64,000 nucleotides of DNA from the NCBI GenBank assembly GCA_037501455.1, contig CM074863.1, forward strand, positions 57,021,501 through 57,085,500, written 5' to 3'. Within the stretch, counting starts at the first letter, position 1. Each line of letters starts with the position of its first letter. This DNA is from Lantana camara (taxonomy: Eukaryota; Streptophyta; Magnoliopsida; Lamiales; Verbenaceae). Made by a program: the position numbers and the translations under genes. Shown piece by piece: positions 1 to 9,293 of the stretch. Below the pieces are notes generated by a model. It had not been told where the DNA came from, did not search any database, and was given only the letters and a program-made list of their open reading frames with translations.

Positions 1-480
1 GTCCAATGGCCTGGCCCCTCGAAATCAGCATCCTTGCATTTCTCACAGAAACAAAATTTTCACAAGTCTTGAACGAGGGCAACCTCCCAATAAGACCCTC
101 GTAATTACTCAAGACTTAGTAGAATTGTCCAAACCTTTCAAGCAAATTTTCACAAGTCTTGAACGAGGGCAACCTCACAGTAAGACCCTCGTGATTACTC
201 AAGACTTAGTAAAATTTTCCTAGCCATTCAAACAAAATTTTCACAAGTCTTGAACGAGGGCAATCTCCCAATAAGACCCTCGTAATTACTGAAGACTTAG
301 TAGAATTGTCCAAACCTTTCAAGCAAATTTTCACAAGTCTTGAACGAGGGCAACCTCACAGTAAGACCCTCGTGATTACTCAAGACTTAGCGAAATTTTC
401 CAAGCGTTTAAGTAAATTTACACAAGTCATAAGCGAGAGCAGTCTCCAAATAAGACCCTCGTAATTACTCAACACTTAGC
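1..480 (+). repeat. About 90-bp tandem repeats, five copies, each an inverted repeat
   Basis: CACAAGTC recurs at 61, 151, 242, 332 and 421, a period of 89-91 bp. Each unit carries arms AAGTCTTGA and TCAAGACTT plus inner arms CGAGGG and CCCTCG, so a unit can fold into a two-step hairpin. Units 1 and 3 match each other (CTCCCAATAAG) and units 2 and 4 match each other (CTCACAGTAAG), giving a higher-order dimer of about 181 bp. The fifth unit is degenerate. The position fits the tandem-repeat-prone 3' UTR of Tat elements. Confidence 0.85.
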
Positions 481-518
481 TAAACTTTACATATTTTACC
501 TATCATGTTACTCAGAAT

Positions 519-1108
519 CTTAGCATTATATGCTCTAAGGCACGGACACTTCAAAAATCGACCCCGTGCAGTGTCAGACACGGGCACGCCTCGGACACGG
601 CTCCGACACGTGTCTGGCACGCCTAAACCGTGTCCTAAATTTAAAAAAAAAAATGGTGAATTTTGGGAGAAAGAGTGCCCATACCACCAATGCCAGTAGT
701 CATGCGGTGATGCGGTGGTGAAAGAGGCGGATATATGTGAGAGTTTTAGGAGAAATTTTTGTGTATTGGCGGCGACTAATTAGGGTTGAGGATAAGGCTG
801 AGAATTTTTAAAACATGCAACCTTGTGCACTAACGTTTTGGGCCTCTTGGCCCACAACATTCAAAATGAGTTTTGTTTTATTAATTTTCTTTTCTTTTCT
901 TTTCTTCCTTTTTTTTATCTACCTTCTTTAAATATTTGACTTAGTATAAAATAATATTTTATATAATATATTTATTTATATAAATATAATATAGCCGTGT
1001 CCGAACCGTGTCGTGTCCTAAAATTTTAAAAAAATCCGTGTCGCCGTGTCCGTGTCGTGTCGTGTCCCTGTCGTCGTGTCCGTGTCTGTGCATCATAGAT
1101 TATAAGAT
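519..1108. mobile_element. Putative small non-autonomous TIR element with CCGTGTC-rich arms
   Basis: The left side (about 519-621) is rich in GGACACGG and the right side (about 993-1100) in CCGTGTCC, in opposite orientation, around an AT-rich centre. The outer ends, TATGCTCTAAGGCACGGACA on the left and the reverse complement of the TGTGCATCATA region near 1090-1100, are imperfectly complementary. No target duplication was identified and no transposase is encoded. It may be a foldback or MULE/hAT-derived element nested in the Tat 3' UTR, or simply a degenerate repeat. Confidence 0.4.
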
Positions 1109-1314
1109 TTTGTTACAACAAGCGCAAAGTAAAATATCATGATCAAATAATGCAAGGAATAAGAGGAAACACTAGTGTGAAAGAAAAGATCTTCATTAAT
1201 TAAGCTTTCATTAAAGCTACAAAATAAGGGCACATGGGCCCTCAGAATTCTTACAAAAATTGAAACTAAGCTGGAAGAGATGGAAGTTTCAACATGAGCA
1301 AATTAAGGAGAACA

Positions 1315-4300
1315 TCAAGCAGCAGGAGCAATGTCTTCGTCCAAGACCACTAGAACATTTTGAGCCATAGGACCTTGCACTGGGGCCGCTAGCTCTTGCA
1401 CTTGAGGAACTTGTTCATCTTGGTCCTGGGCGGCTGGTGGTGGAACAGGGTCGTTCAGAATTTGAGCATTGGGAGCAGGAGCCGGCTCATTCTGAGTTGG
1501 GGCGTCCGGAGGGATACTTTGATTCTGAGCATTGGTGGCAAAGGCATTTTCTTGACCCTCGTTTTCCTGAGGGCCTTTAGGGGCAGTGATTGTAGATATG
1601 GCTCCCTCGTTTTACTCCGCCGTGGGCACCTCTTCAACTGGATAAGCAGCCATATACTCATCCCGGGCAAGCTCAACCAGAAAGTTATATTCTGGCTCTG
1701 CTATGGTAGCCTCAGGGTCCTCTTCCGTTACCTCCGCTGCCTCGCAACACTCGTTCAACCTCAGTCCCATATCCGTCCGCCCACGAGCGGAGGCCTTCCC
1801 CAATCCCTTGTGGATCATTTGCTCAATAGCCAAATTAAAAGCTTTTTGAGCCTCATCAATGCAGTGAAGGAGAAGGTCTTACTATGAAGAAACTTGATGA
1901 GGGGCCTCCTTATTCGCCCTCTCCATGCGCTCGGGCAGTGACCCCATCAGGTCAGCATACTTCATCTCCGCCTCGTTGGACCGAGTGACCCATCCATTCT
2001 TATCCTCCATCAACTTCTTGTAATTTTCGTTGAGGTTATTATGGTCCGAGCGATACTTTTTCTTGGAAGCCTTGCACTTCTTCAGATCATCCTCCAATTT
2101 CTTGACATAGCGCTCCAGCTTTTTGTGTTCCGTTTCGAGGGAGAGGAACTTCGCTTTCTCCACATCTAACTCTTCTTGAATTTGAGCCGGATCGTTCGAG
2201 CGCGTCATCTTCTTGTACTTTGCTTTTCGATTAGAATAGACCGTCGCTTGCATTTGAATGTTCTTGGCCCTCGGTAGCACTTGCTGTGTTTTCGAAAAGA
2301 AGAAGGAAGAAACAGGAAGAATTGACTCTTATTACTTGTCAGCAGAAAATGAATAGCAAAAGAAAATAAGGAACAAGTTCAATACTTAAAATATTTTTGA
2401 AGAGTTAAGGGGCTTACAGAAATGAGGGCATGCACCATGTCGGCGGCCACCTTCTCTGTGTTCTGGGAAAACAAGGCCCGGTGGTCCCCAGAAAACTAAA
2501 CTCGCTCGTAGAGGCCCTCGATAATCGTGTGCGAAGGCGGTTGGGAACCCAGCAGAACGGGGCCCCCTTCTGGGGTGCGATCAATGCTCTTATCCCCCAA
2601 GCGCTGAAAGTCCCACAGATGGTCTTCCTCAGACGAGAAGGTCTCACCGTCTCCTCTCGTACCCTCGATAACCTGCTTCCCCTTGCCCAGAATAGGGATG
2701 TTGTCGGCATCCTCTTCCTCTTTCTGGAAGTGTTGGAAGCATCCCCTTGGCGCTCTCTGATTACCAGGCCGGACTGGGGCCTTGGTGGATTGGCTGGTTG
2801 GGGAGTAGCTCCCCTCGCATTGGGAGCACCAGTTGGACGAGCCACAATTCTCGTCTCAGCAGGAGGATCACGGCTTTGGACCTGTTGGGAGGAGCTTGAG
2901 CTTGCACCCGCATGGCCACCCCGGCCATCACCGCGATCGGCCCCATGTCTAGCCCCTCGCCCTCGTGGGTTCTCTTGCCTGTTCTGGTCTTGGTGCTGCT
3001 GACGTTGGCGAGCGCCAATAACGTTGGCAACATTCCTCATATTTGCGCCTGCCATTATAATAGCAACCCTTGAAAAGGAGACAAGAAAGACCAGGGTTAG
3101 TGATCGAACGTAACATTTTTACAAAATATTATCAAGTCAGTATTCCTATCTAAAGTTAGTCCCTAGAAGCTAACCGACTCTCTCCAAATTTCGAGCGGTT
3201 GGATTCTGGATATAGTGAGGGTCATTTGTGATTACGCAAAGAAACATGACCTCCACATCATCAGTCAAGTCCTTTGCATTGATAATCCAACCATCGTCCC
3301 TCATGGCATTGGCGAGATCTTTCGGCCAATTTTCTGGAAGCGTATGGGGTAAACGATGCCTAACAAGGGGTCCCTCTCCCTGGGAAATCCACTCTCTAGA
3401 CACCCCAAACCCTTCACCATCAGAAGCCCTCACAAAAAAGAATTTCTTTTTCCACTCTACACCATGGGTTGAGGGGGAGTCTATCAGTTTTAAACTGGAT
3501 TTTGCTTGGATATAGTAAAAGCCCGCCCTCAGTGACGAGCGAGGCGAGCGGACGACTTGGAAGAGGGCATTGAAATTCCTGAATGAGGGTTGATGTTGGC
3601 AGCAGGCCATAAGGATTACAAAAACAGTTATTAGAGATAAGCCATTGGGTAAAATTTGGGTGGGGCACAAGTTGAGGTCATTCAAAATAGCGGCCACAAG
3701 CTCGGATATTGGGAATCTTAACCCTCCAAAAATTATGGAATCCAAGTACACAACCATCTCTCCAGGAAGGGGGTTATTTGCTCGCTCGTGTTCCTCTAGG
3801 ATTCTCCATTGGTAACGCTCGTCCCAATAGATGGGGGCCAACATGGATTTTATTTCCGCTAAAGTGATGGTGCTCTGGATCTCATCAGGAGTTCCTCTGG
3901 GATTCTCCATTGGTAACGCTCATCCCAATAGATGGGGGCCAACATGGATTTTATTTTCGCTAAAGTGATGGTGCTCTGGATCTCATTAGGAGGAACCTCC
4001 GTCGCTTGCATACCGGAACCCTCACCATCGTTTGACCCTTTGGCCTTCTTAGCTTTTTTAGGCATCTGGGGTTCCTTTCTTTTGCCCTTGGCAGGGGCTC
4101 TTTCTGAGGGCCCCGCTTCTCCCTCGAATTCAGGGGCCGAGGTCGCGACGGCCACGATCACGGTATGGCGGTGAGGGTGGGTGGCCCTCTCCGTTAATGG
4201 CAATGCACTCCCTTGTCTCTCCGCCTCAAGCACCATGTTCATTTCATCAAAAAAGTGTTCAACACCGTCTGGGTTTCTTTCATCCATGGCCATGACGGCA

Positions 4301-4401
4301 GCATCTAGTTCCTCATCCCTAGGGGAACCCGGTTGAGATGAACTCTGGGTGGCCATCTCCTCAACCTCGTGGGTAAATACTTCTACATGATCTTTGGCCA
4401 T
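1315..4401 (-). pseudogene. Antisense extra ORF (aORF) of the Tat element, broken
   Basis: It is read antisense to the host element. The ATG is at 4401. The first part is acidic and Ser/Pro-rich with a Lys-rich patch (PKKAKKAK). Next (3910-3170) comes a region recognisable as the plant 'putative gypsy type transposon' domain (PF04195-like). An arginine/glutamine-rich stretch follows (about 3062-2414), then a coiled coil (2283-1882) and a Pro/Gln-rich tail ending with TGA at 1315-1317. Introns are likely: acceptors follow TCTCCTTTTCAAG (exon from about 3072) and ACACAG (exon from 2283), and there is a donor GTAAGC near 2415. Breaks are a 101-bp tandem duplication (3790/3891) that shifts frame, a frameshift near 2640-2700, an in-frame TAG near 2500, and TAG TAA at about 1882. 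The function of such proteins is not established; the coiled coil suggests oligomerisation. Confidence 0.7.
3790..3991. repeat. 101-bp direct tandem duplication inside the aORF
   Basis: The stretch starting GTTCCTCT at 3790 is repeated from 3891 with a few substitutions. Because 101 is not a multiple of three, the upstream frame runs into a stop within the second copy and the downstream frame begins in the duplicate. This alone disables the antisense gene. Confidence 0.9.
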
Positions 4402-4683
4402 GACTACTATGGAATCTGGAAGGAATACGGGGATTTTGGATATGGAGGATGTTTAGAGAAATCTGGGATTTCTGGAGAAGGTGGGGCTTGAGGAATTACT
4501 CAATCCTAGGTGATTACTAGGGTTAGAAGGAAAAAGTTAGTAATAATACAGGAATGTTACCTTAAGAGATTTCTGGAAAAGTTTGTGATTGTTTGGAAGA
4601 TTGCAGTTTGCTTTGAAGAATTTGTGCACAGGAGGATTCTGAGTTTTGGTTCGCGTAAAGGAGAAGGAAATGGAACAAAACCC

Positions 4684-4693
4684 TTATTTATAG
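4684..4693 (-). promoter_or_regulatory. Candidate TATA box of the antisense gene
   Basis: CTATAAATAA on the minus strand lies about 283 bp upstream of the ATG at 4401. This suggests the antisense gene has its own promoter inside the retroelement rather than relying on LTR transcription. No other core element was identified. Confidence 0.55.
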
Positions 4694-4987
4694 GGTATGA
4701 TTTGGGGCATTAAATTCAAAAGTGCAATCATTTCCCACCTAGGTAACCGCCCACTTTATTGAACCGTCTCCCCAGATCCCCAGAATCACGCGTCGTTTCC
4801 TAGAAAGTCTCACCCACTCTCCTTCTACAATTTAATGAGAGAAGACGTTGGCCGTAAGTTGATGCGACAATAATTAATGCTTGATCAGAAGAAAATTCTG
4901 CCGCACATCATCTCCTCCCACGAGCGCGACCCTCGGAGTTTAAACAGATTCAAAATTCTATAGTCTCTACCATCGGAGACTGCAGAA

Positions 4988-4996
4988 TTTGGGGGG
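4988..4996 (+). other. Polypurine tract of the Tat element
   Basis: TTTGGGGGG followed by CCAAA lies immediately upstream of the LTR start TGATGAGG at 5002. This is the expected plus-strand primer site and fixes the element's orientation as plus, opposite to the antisense gene. Confidence 0.65.
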
Positions 4997-5001
4997 CCAA
5001 A

Positions 5002-5059
5002 TGATGAGGTACGCTTGACCCTCGTTTCGACACGTGGCATGGTTAATGCGTGACACGTG
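5002..5059 (+). repeat. Tat 3' LTR, first fragment
   Basis: It begins TGATGAGGTACG directly after the polypurine tract and is cut at 5059 by the copia insertion. Its last five bases (ACGTG) are the target duplication. The LTR resumes at 23311. Confidence 0.65.
5055..5059 (+). repeat. Target site duplication ACGTG, left copy
   Basis: The pentamer before the first copia LTR (TGTTAGGA at 5060) equals the pentamer after the third LTR (23306-23310), so the whole three-LTR array derives from one insertion. Confidence 0.92.
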
Positions 5060-6206
5060 TGTTAGGAATAGTGCCCTAGAAAGCCGATTGTATATCCGCT
5101 TTGTGCTTTTCCTTATTGTAATCACAGACAATCTTTGAATGAAATAACGAATTGAGGCAACACTTCTTTATATGCTCTTGTTTGGTATGCGTTTACTTTA
5201 GCTGTGCATGTATGAGAACTCCCCTAATCCTGATGACTTTAGGACTCTACCATTTAGGTGAAATGGTTCATGAAACGAGCCCTATATCACATAAGGCATG
5301 ATTAGTAAATTACTCCAAGCCGATGAGTCCTACAGACAGTGGGAGTGTCAACCTGACTCCTCTAAGGCTTGCTTGTGGGATCACGCCCTTAAGAAGGACC
5401 ACCTTGTTTCATGGAGGTACAAAGTGTATAATTGATACGTGCGTGATACATGAGGGTGCTTACTTTAATAAGTAAGTTCACTGAGGTGCCCCGTGTGAGA
5501 ACATTCCTAAATGGGAAAGGAAGTTTCTATTTCAGGAAATGGAAACTTCCAGATTAGGAAATATCTCACGAGTCATTGATGTGATTAATTGATCCTTAGA
5601 CTTGAGGTTCCTTGTCACCTTATGAGTTAACTCTGTAGTCTTAGGTATAAGCTTTAAAGGGTGTCGCCTTAGACAACTGATTCAAGGCTTATGCTGGGGC
5701 TGCACAAGTGATTCATGAAAGTGAATGAGAATCAAGAAAGGACCTACACTTGCATTTGCAAGGTGATCTCTTATTGTGTAAGTCATTCATATGCCATATG
5801 GAGTCCTTAGCCAAGGCAGTAGATCAAGACATCAAGAAAAAGGTTTCTTGGATTGAGATCAAATGGATATGAAATGCACTTAGCTTTAAGACCGGATTAT
5901 TAGGGTTCTGATTATTCCCTTACCCTAGATCTTGGTTGAGAGATAGTAAGTAGGAGGATTTTATCTCACATGAATCAATGACTTAAACGTTCTGTCGAAT
6001 CCGAACATTCCAATTCAGCTAGGGGTTAAACACCTGTTGCTAGACTATGGTCGTTTAATCTGTGGACTGATTAATTAATTAGTGAATTAATTAATTAGGG
6101 TCACTACTAATTGAATTGAGAACCTAGAGGGTCACACACAACAACTTGGTTACATTAGTTGAGGCTTAAAAATGATTAAATGAGTTAATCGGGCCTAGAG
6201 GGTTCC

Positions 6207-6261
6207 ACACGTGTGAAACCACACGTGTGGGTCATGTGAGTGACACGTGTCCCACACGTGT
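6207..6261 (+). promoter_or_regulatory. G-box (CACGTG) cluster in LTR1
   Basis: Four CACGTG hexamers (6208, 6222, 6244, 6255) occur within about 55 bp, roughly 340 bp upstream of the TATA box. G-boxes bind plant bZIP and bHLH factors in abscisic-acid, light and stress responses, so stress-linked LTR expression is plausible but inferred. Equivalent clusters lie at about 14370-14430 and 22495-22570, and in the reverse element at about 43800-43870 and 51480-51575, each with a different copy number. Confidence 0.6.
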
Positions 6262-6600
6262 GAATATTTATATTGTATATATATATTAAATAATTAAATG
6301 TGTTAATTATTTAATAGACTTTGGTTTAATTTTGAATTAAAAAGAAAGTCTAATTTTTGAGAAAAATAATCTAGTTAATTAATTATGAATTAATTAATTA
6401 GATAAAATAAGTTATTTATTTTAAATAAATAAAGTATAAAATTATCCAAAAATAGTTTGGATATTTTAGCTCTCTTGAAAGTTGATTTGAATTAGAATTC
6501 AAAGTCAAAGTTGGAAATTACTTGATGATCAAGTAATAGGAGAGAGAGGGACCAAATCCTTGCCCAACAAGGAATAGGTTCGGCCGTCCCTCTCCCTTTC

Positions 6601-6609
6601 CTATATATA
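6601..6609 (+). promoter_or_regulatory. TATA box of copia LTR1
   Basis: CTATATATA sits before GGGGAGCTC about 390 bp from the LTR 3' end, a normal U3/R position. LTR3 keeps it (22908-22916). LTR2 has CTAGTTATA at the equivalent site. Confidence 0.7.
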
Positions 6610-6998
6610 GGGGAGCTCATGCTCCCCTTTAGAGCTAATTGGCAATTCTTTTGGTTCATGTGTTGAACACCTTCCTTTCTCCAAGATTAAATAAAACTCT
6701 AGGTTAAACCTAAACACTAACTAGAGAACTGACATCCTTACTAGTTAGATTGTGATCAAGTTGGTGGACTTTCTCTAGAGAGCTTCAAGTTAGAAGTTTG
6801 AAGATCCGAGCTTTACCAAGGAGAGGGGATCAAGCCGCGAGAAGAGCGTTCTTGGGTGGCTTGAAACGCTTCAAGAAAGAATAAAAGAAAAGTAAGTTTT
6901 CTATCTCTACGAATTTGGATACACGATTGCGAGTCCTAGATCCTTTTGTTGGGAAAATTTTTTAAATTCCGCTGCTTTCTGATTTGTGTTTTCCAACA

Positions 6999-9293
6999 AG
7001 TGGTATCAGAGCCACCTCGTTAATCGTGTTTCTGATTCGTCTCAATTATTCTGAATTTGGTAGAAATTCTTAGGCTTTGATGCGAATTAGGTATTCATGA
7101 GTTCTTTTAGAAAGCCTGATATACGAAACTGTAATTTTTCTTAAATTTCTGAAACTGTTTTTTGAAAACCGTTTGGATTGAAATATGTTTAAATATTTTT
7201 TTTTTGAATTTTGGATTGTTGTTGGTTTTTTGAACCAAAAGTACGAAACACGAAATCGCGTTACGAAAGCACGAGCCTGGACGTGCTAAGGCGTAGCACG
7301 CCCAGGCCCGCGCGCCCGCCCGCCCAGCAGTCCCGCAACCGCGCGGGACTGCCCGCCACTGCCGTCCGCCAGCACCTAGGCGTGCCCGCACATCCCTCCC
7401 GCAACCGTGCGGGAGCCTACCGGTCACGTCCGCCCATCCCCGCCCAGCTGATGCGCGCGACGCGCGCGAGGATGCGCGCCATGCGCGCGCGGGCTGGCAG
7501 CTCACGCTGCCGGCTGCGCGCAGCGCTGGCGCGCATCCATGCGCGCGATGTTGTGCATCTGCCGAGCTTGGTCTCGGGCGGGCGTGCAGTCAGATCCGGG
7601 ACCTTCGTTTCGCGATCTTGATTTTCGTGTTTAGTCCAATCCAATCCCGATTTAATTTTTCTAAAAAATTTTATTTATTAAATTTGAATTATTTTTGAAA
7701 TAATTGTTTAAATTGGGATTTTAGAAATTTAATCGATTTAAACTTTGGAAAAATTACAATCTTTATTTTCTGAAAATATTGAAAGAATAAAATTATTAAT
7801 TTTTAGAAATTAATTGGAATTTTATTAGTTCATTGTTTTTCGGGTTTTATAGAAAAGGCTCTTGAACAAGAATTGCATCTAAGTCGTGTTTTAAGCTATT
7901 AGAGCTTAAGGCGAGAATTTTAATTTATTGGTTAAATTTAAATTCTTGCAAAAGCATGTTAGGTGATCATTGGTTTAGACTTATGTATGGTTTTAATTTA
8001 TGCACATGGATGGTTTAAATTGGGGTTGGAGCCCTATAGTTGCGTTTTTCAATTGAGGTTGGAGTCTCACTTATGTGCGTACTGTTATGTGATTTATTAT
8101 GTGGCTTTCCATATTACTGTTTTTGAGGCCGGGGTATGCCCCGTGTAATTGTCTAAGGCCAATATGAAGATTGAGCCTTATTACTTTATGTCTTTTTCTT
8201 TTTATTGTAATTTGAGAGTAGAGATAGGTGGTGAGGTTTTATTTTCATTTTGGAGACAATGCACCCGTGGAGTAAGATGGACCACATTCAAGTAACAAGG
8301 AGGCCATAAGTGAAGACCCCTCAAAATGTTAGGGAGGGGAATCTCAATTGTTAAATGTAATTGAGATAGGGCTCGTATTTTGTTTCCGCTTTCCCTTATG
8401 TGATTTAAACTGTTTATGTGGCATATATGTTAGAACTTGTGATTGTGGAGTGGCTCCCACATATCACGCATAAGATAGGTAGAACCCATGATCATTACAT
8501 GTTAGTATCATGCTAGGACATGTTATCTGTTTATGTGCTTGTTTGAAATGCATTTAAGTGTACTTGCATTAATCACGACAAATAAAATTGGATAACATAT
8601 ATGTTGGTGAGGTCGAACCGGACAACTCTCCGGTTGATTCGAAAATTCCCATTAAATATTAAGCTAATTTCGAACAAATAGGTATTTAAATTCGAGATGC
8701 AAATTTTGAATTAAATTCCTAGGATTCCATCAATAGGTTTTAAGTTTAGTAAGTGAAACTAGTTATTGTCCACGAGTCGTGGGATAGCTAGTGGAGCTTA
8801 TTAGTTCTTAGTTACCTAATTGATCATTTTAAATGATCAATATTTCATGGTCAATTTTAGCAAGGGCGATGTCCGCGAGTCGTGGGTCGTTCGAACTAAG
8901 TTTTGATCATGATCTTATGATTGATGGGTCTAGCTTAACGCCTAAGTAAATATGGATGTCGCACGAGTCGTGGGTCCATATTGAAAGATAGGTGATGCAA
9001 AAATAATTACTAAGAGTTCTAAAGGTGTTAGAATTGGTAAGTTGTACCTACCTAGGGTTCTTGCTTAGAATGTCCGCGAGTCGTGGGTTCGAGGTAAAAT
9101 GCCTAGGATCTTAGTACCCATTGGGAAACGTGTTCCTCCTAGATCTTTGGGAATTATAGATCTTTGAAAAATAGTGGGAGCTACATTAGATTAAAGACCT
9201 TATCTTTTGTATATCGTTATAATTCAGCATGCTCACTAGTTCTCTGTTTTACCATTTAGCTCGTAGATTCTGTGATTCTCTACGTGTTTTGAA
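6999..9293 (+). other. Long structured leader of copia unit 1
   Basis: About 2.3 kb of untranslated leader lies between the primer site and the gag ATG. It contains a GC-rich island (about 7275-7620) with strong hairpins: 7275-7307 (CGTGCTA/TAGCACG), 7328-7351 (CAGTCCCGC/GCGGGACTG) and 7396-7415 (CTCCCGCA/TGCGGGAG). Further down are four copies of a GTCCGCGAGTCGTGGG-like motif (8767, 8870, 8957, 9071). Small reading frames across the GC island are compositional and not supported as genes. Packaging, dimerisation or internal initiation are possible roles. Confidence 0.7.
7001..7013 (+). other. Primer binding site, copia unit 1
   Basis: TGGTATCAGAGCC, complementary to the 3' end of initiator tRNA-Met, starts two bases after the LTR. 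It is the standard plant copia minus-strand primer site. Confidence 0.92.

Larger units (their letters stand above)
5060..6998 (+). repeat. Copia LTR1 (5' LTR)
   Basis: It runs from TGTTAGGAATAG to TTTTCCAACA. It contains a cluster of CACGTG motifs (6208-6260) and a TATA box CTATATATA near 6601-6609. It has several private changes relative to LTR2 and LTR3 and lacks a short CCTTGTGACACGTGT segment present in both of them. Confidence 0.93.

Noticed and set aside
1..480. CRISPR-like array
   Set aside because: Repeats are contiguous 90-bp units without unique spacers, in plant retroelement DNA.
1396..1887. 163-codon plus-strand frame
   Set aside because: It is the complement of the antisense Tat gene tail, whose Pro/Gln-rich frame and stop at 1315 are the better explanation.
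2430..3002. 190-codon plus-strand frame
   Set aside because: Shadow of the Arg/Gln-rich part of the antisense gene; no recognisable domain.
7001..7013. tRNA-Met gene
   Set aside because: Only the 13-nt complement of the tRNA 3' end is present; it is a primer binding site.
7107..7644. Long Arg/Ala-rich reading frames on both strands over the copia GC island (also 15354-15785 and 49852-50381)
   Set aside because: Overlapping frames on both strands arise from GC-rich hairpin sequence in an untranslated leader; no family resemblance, and sizes differ between copies.
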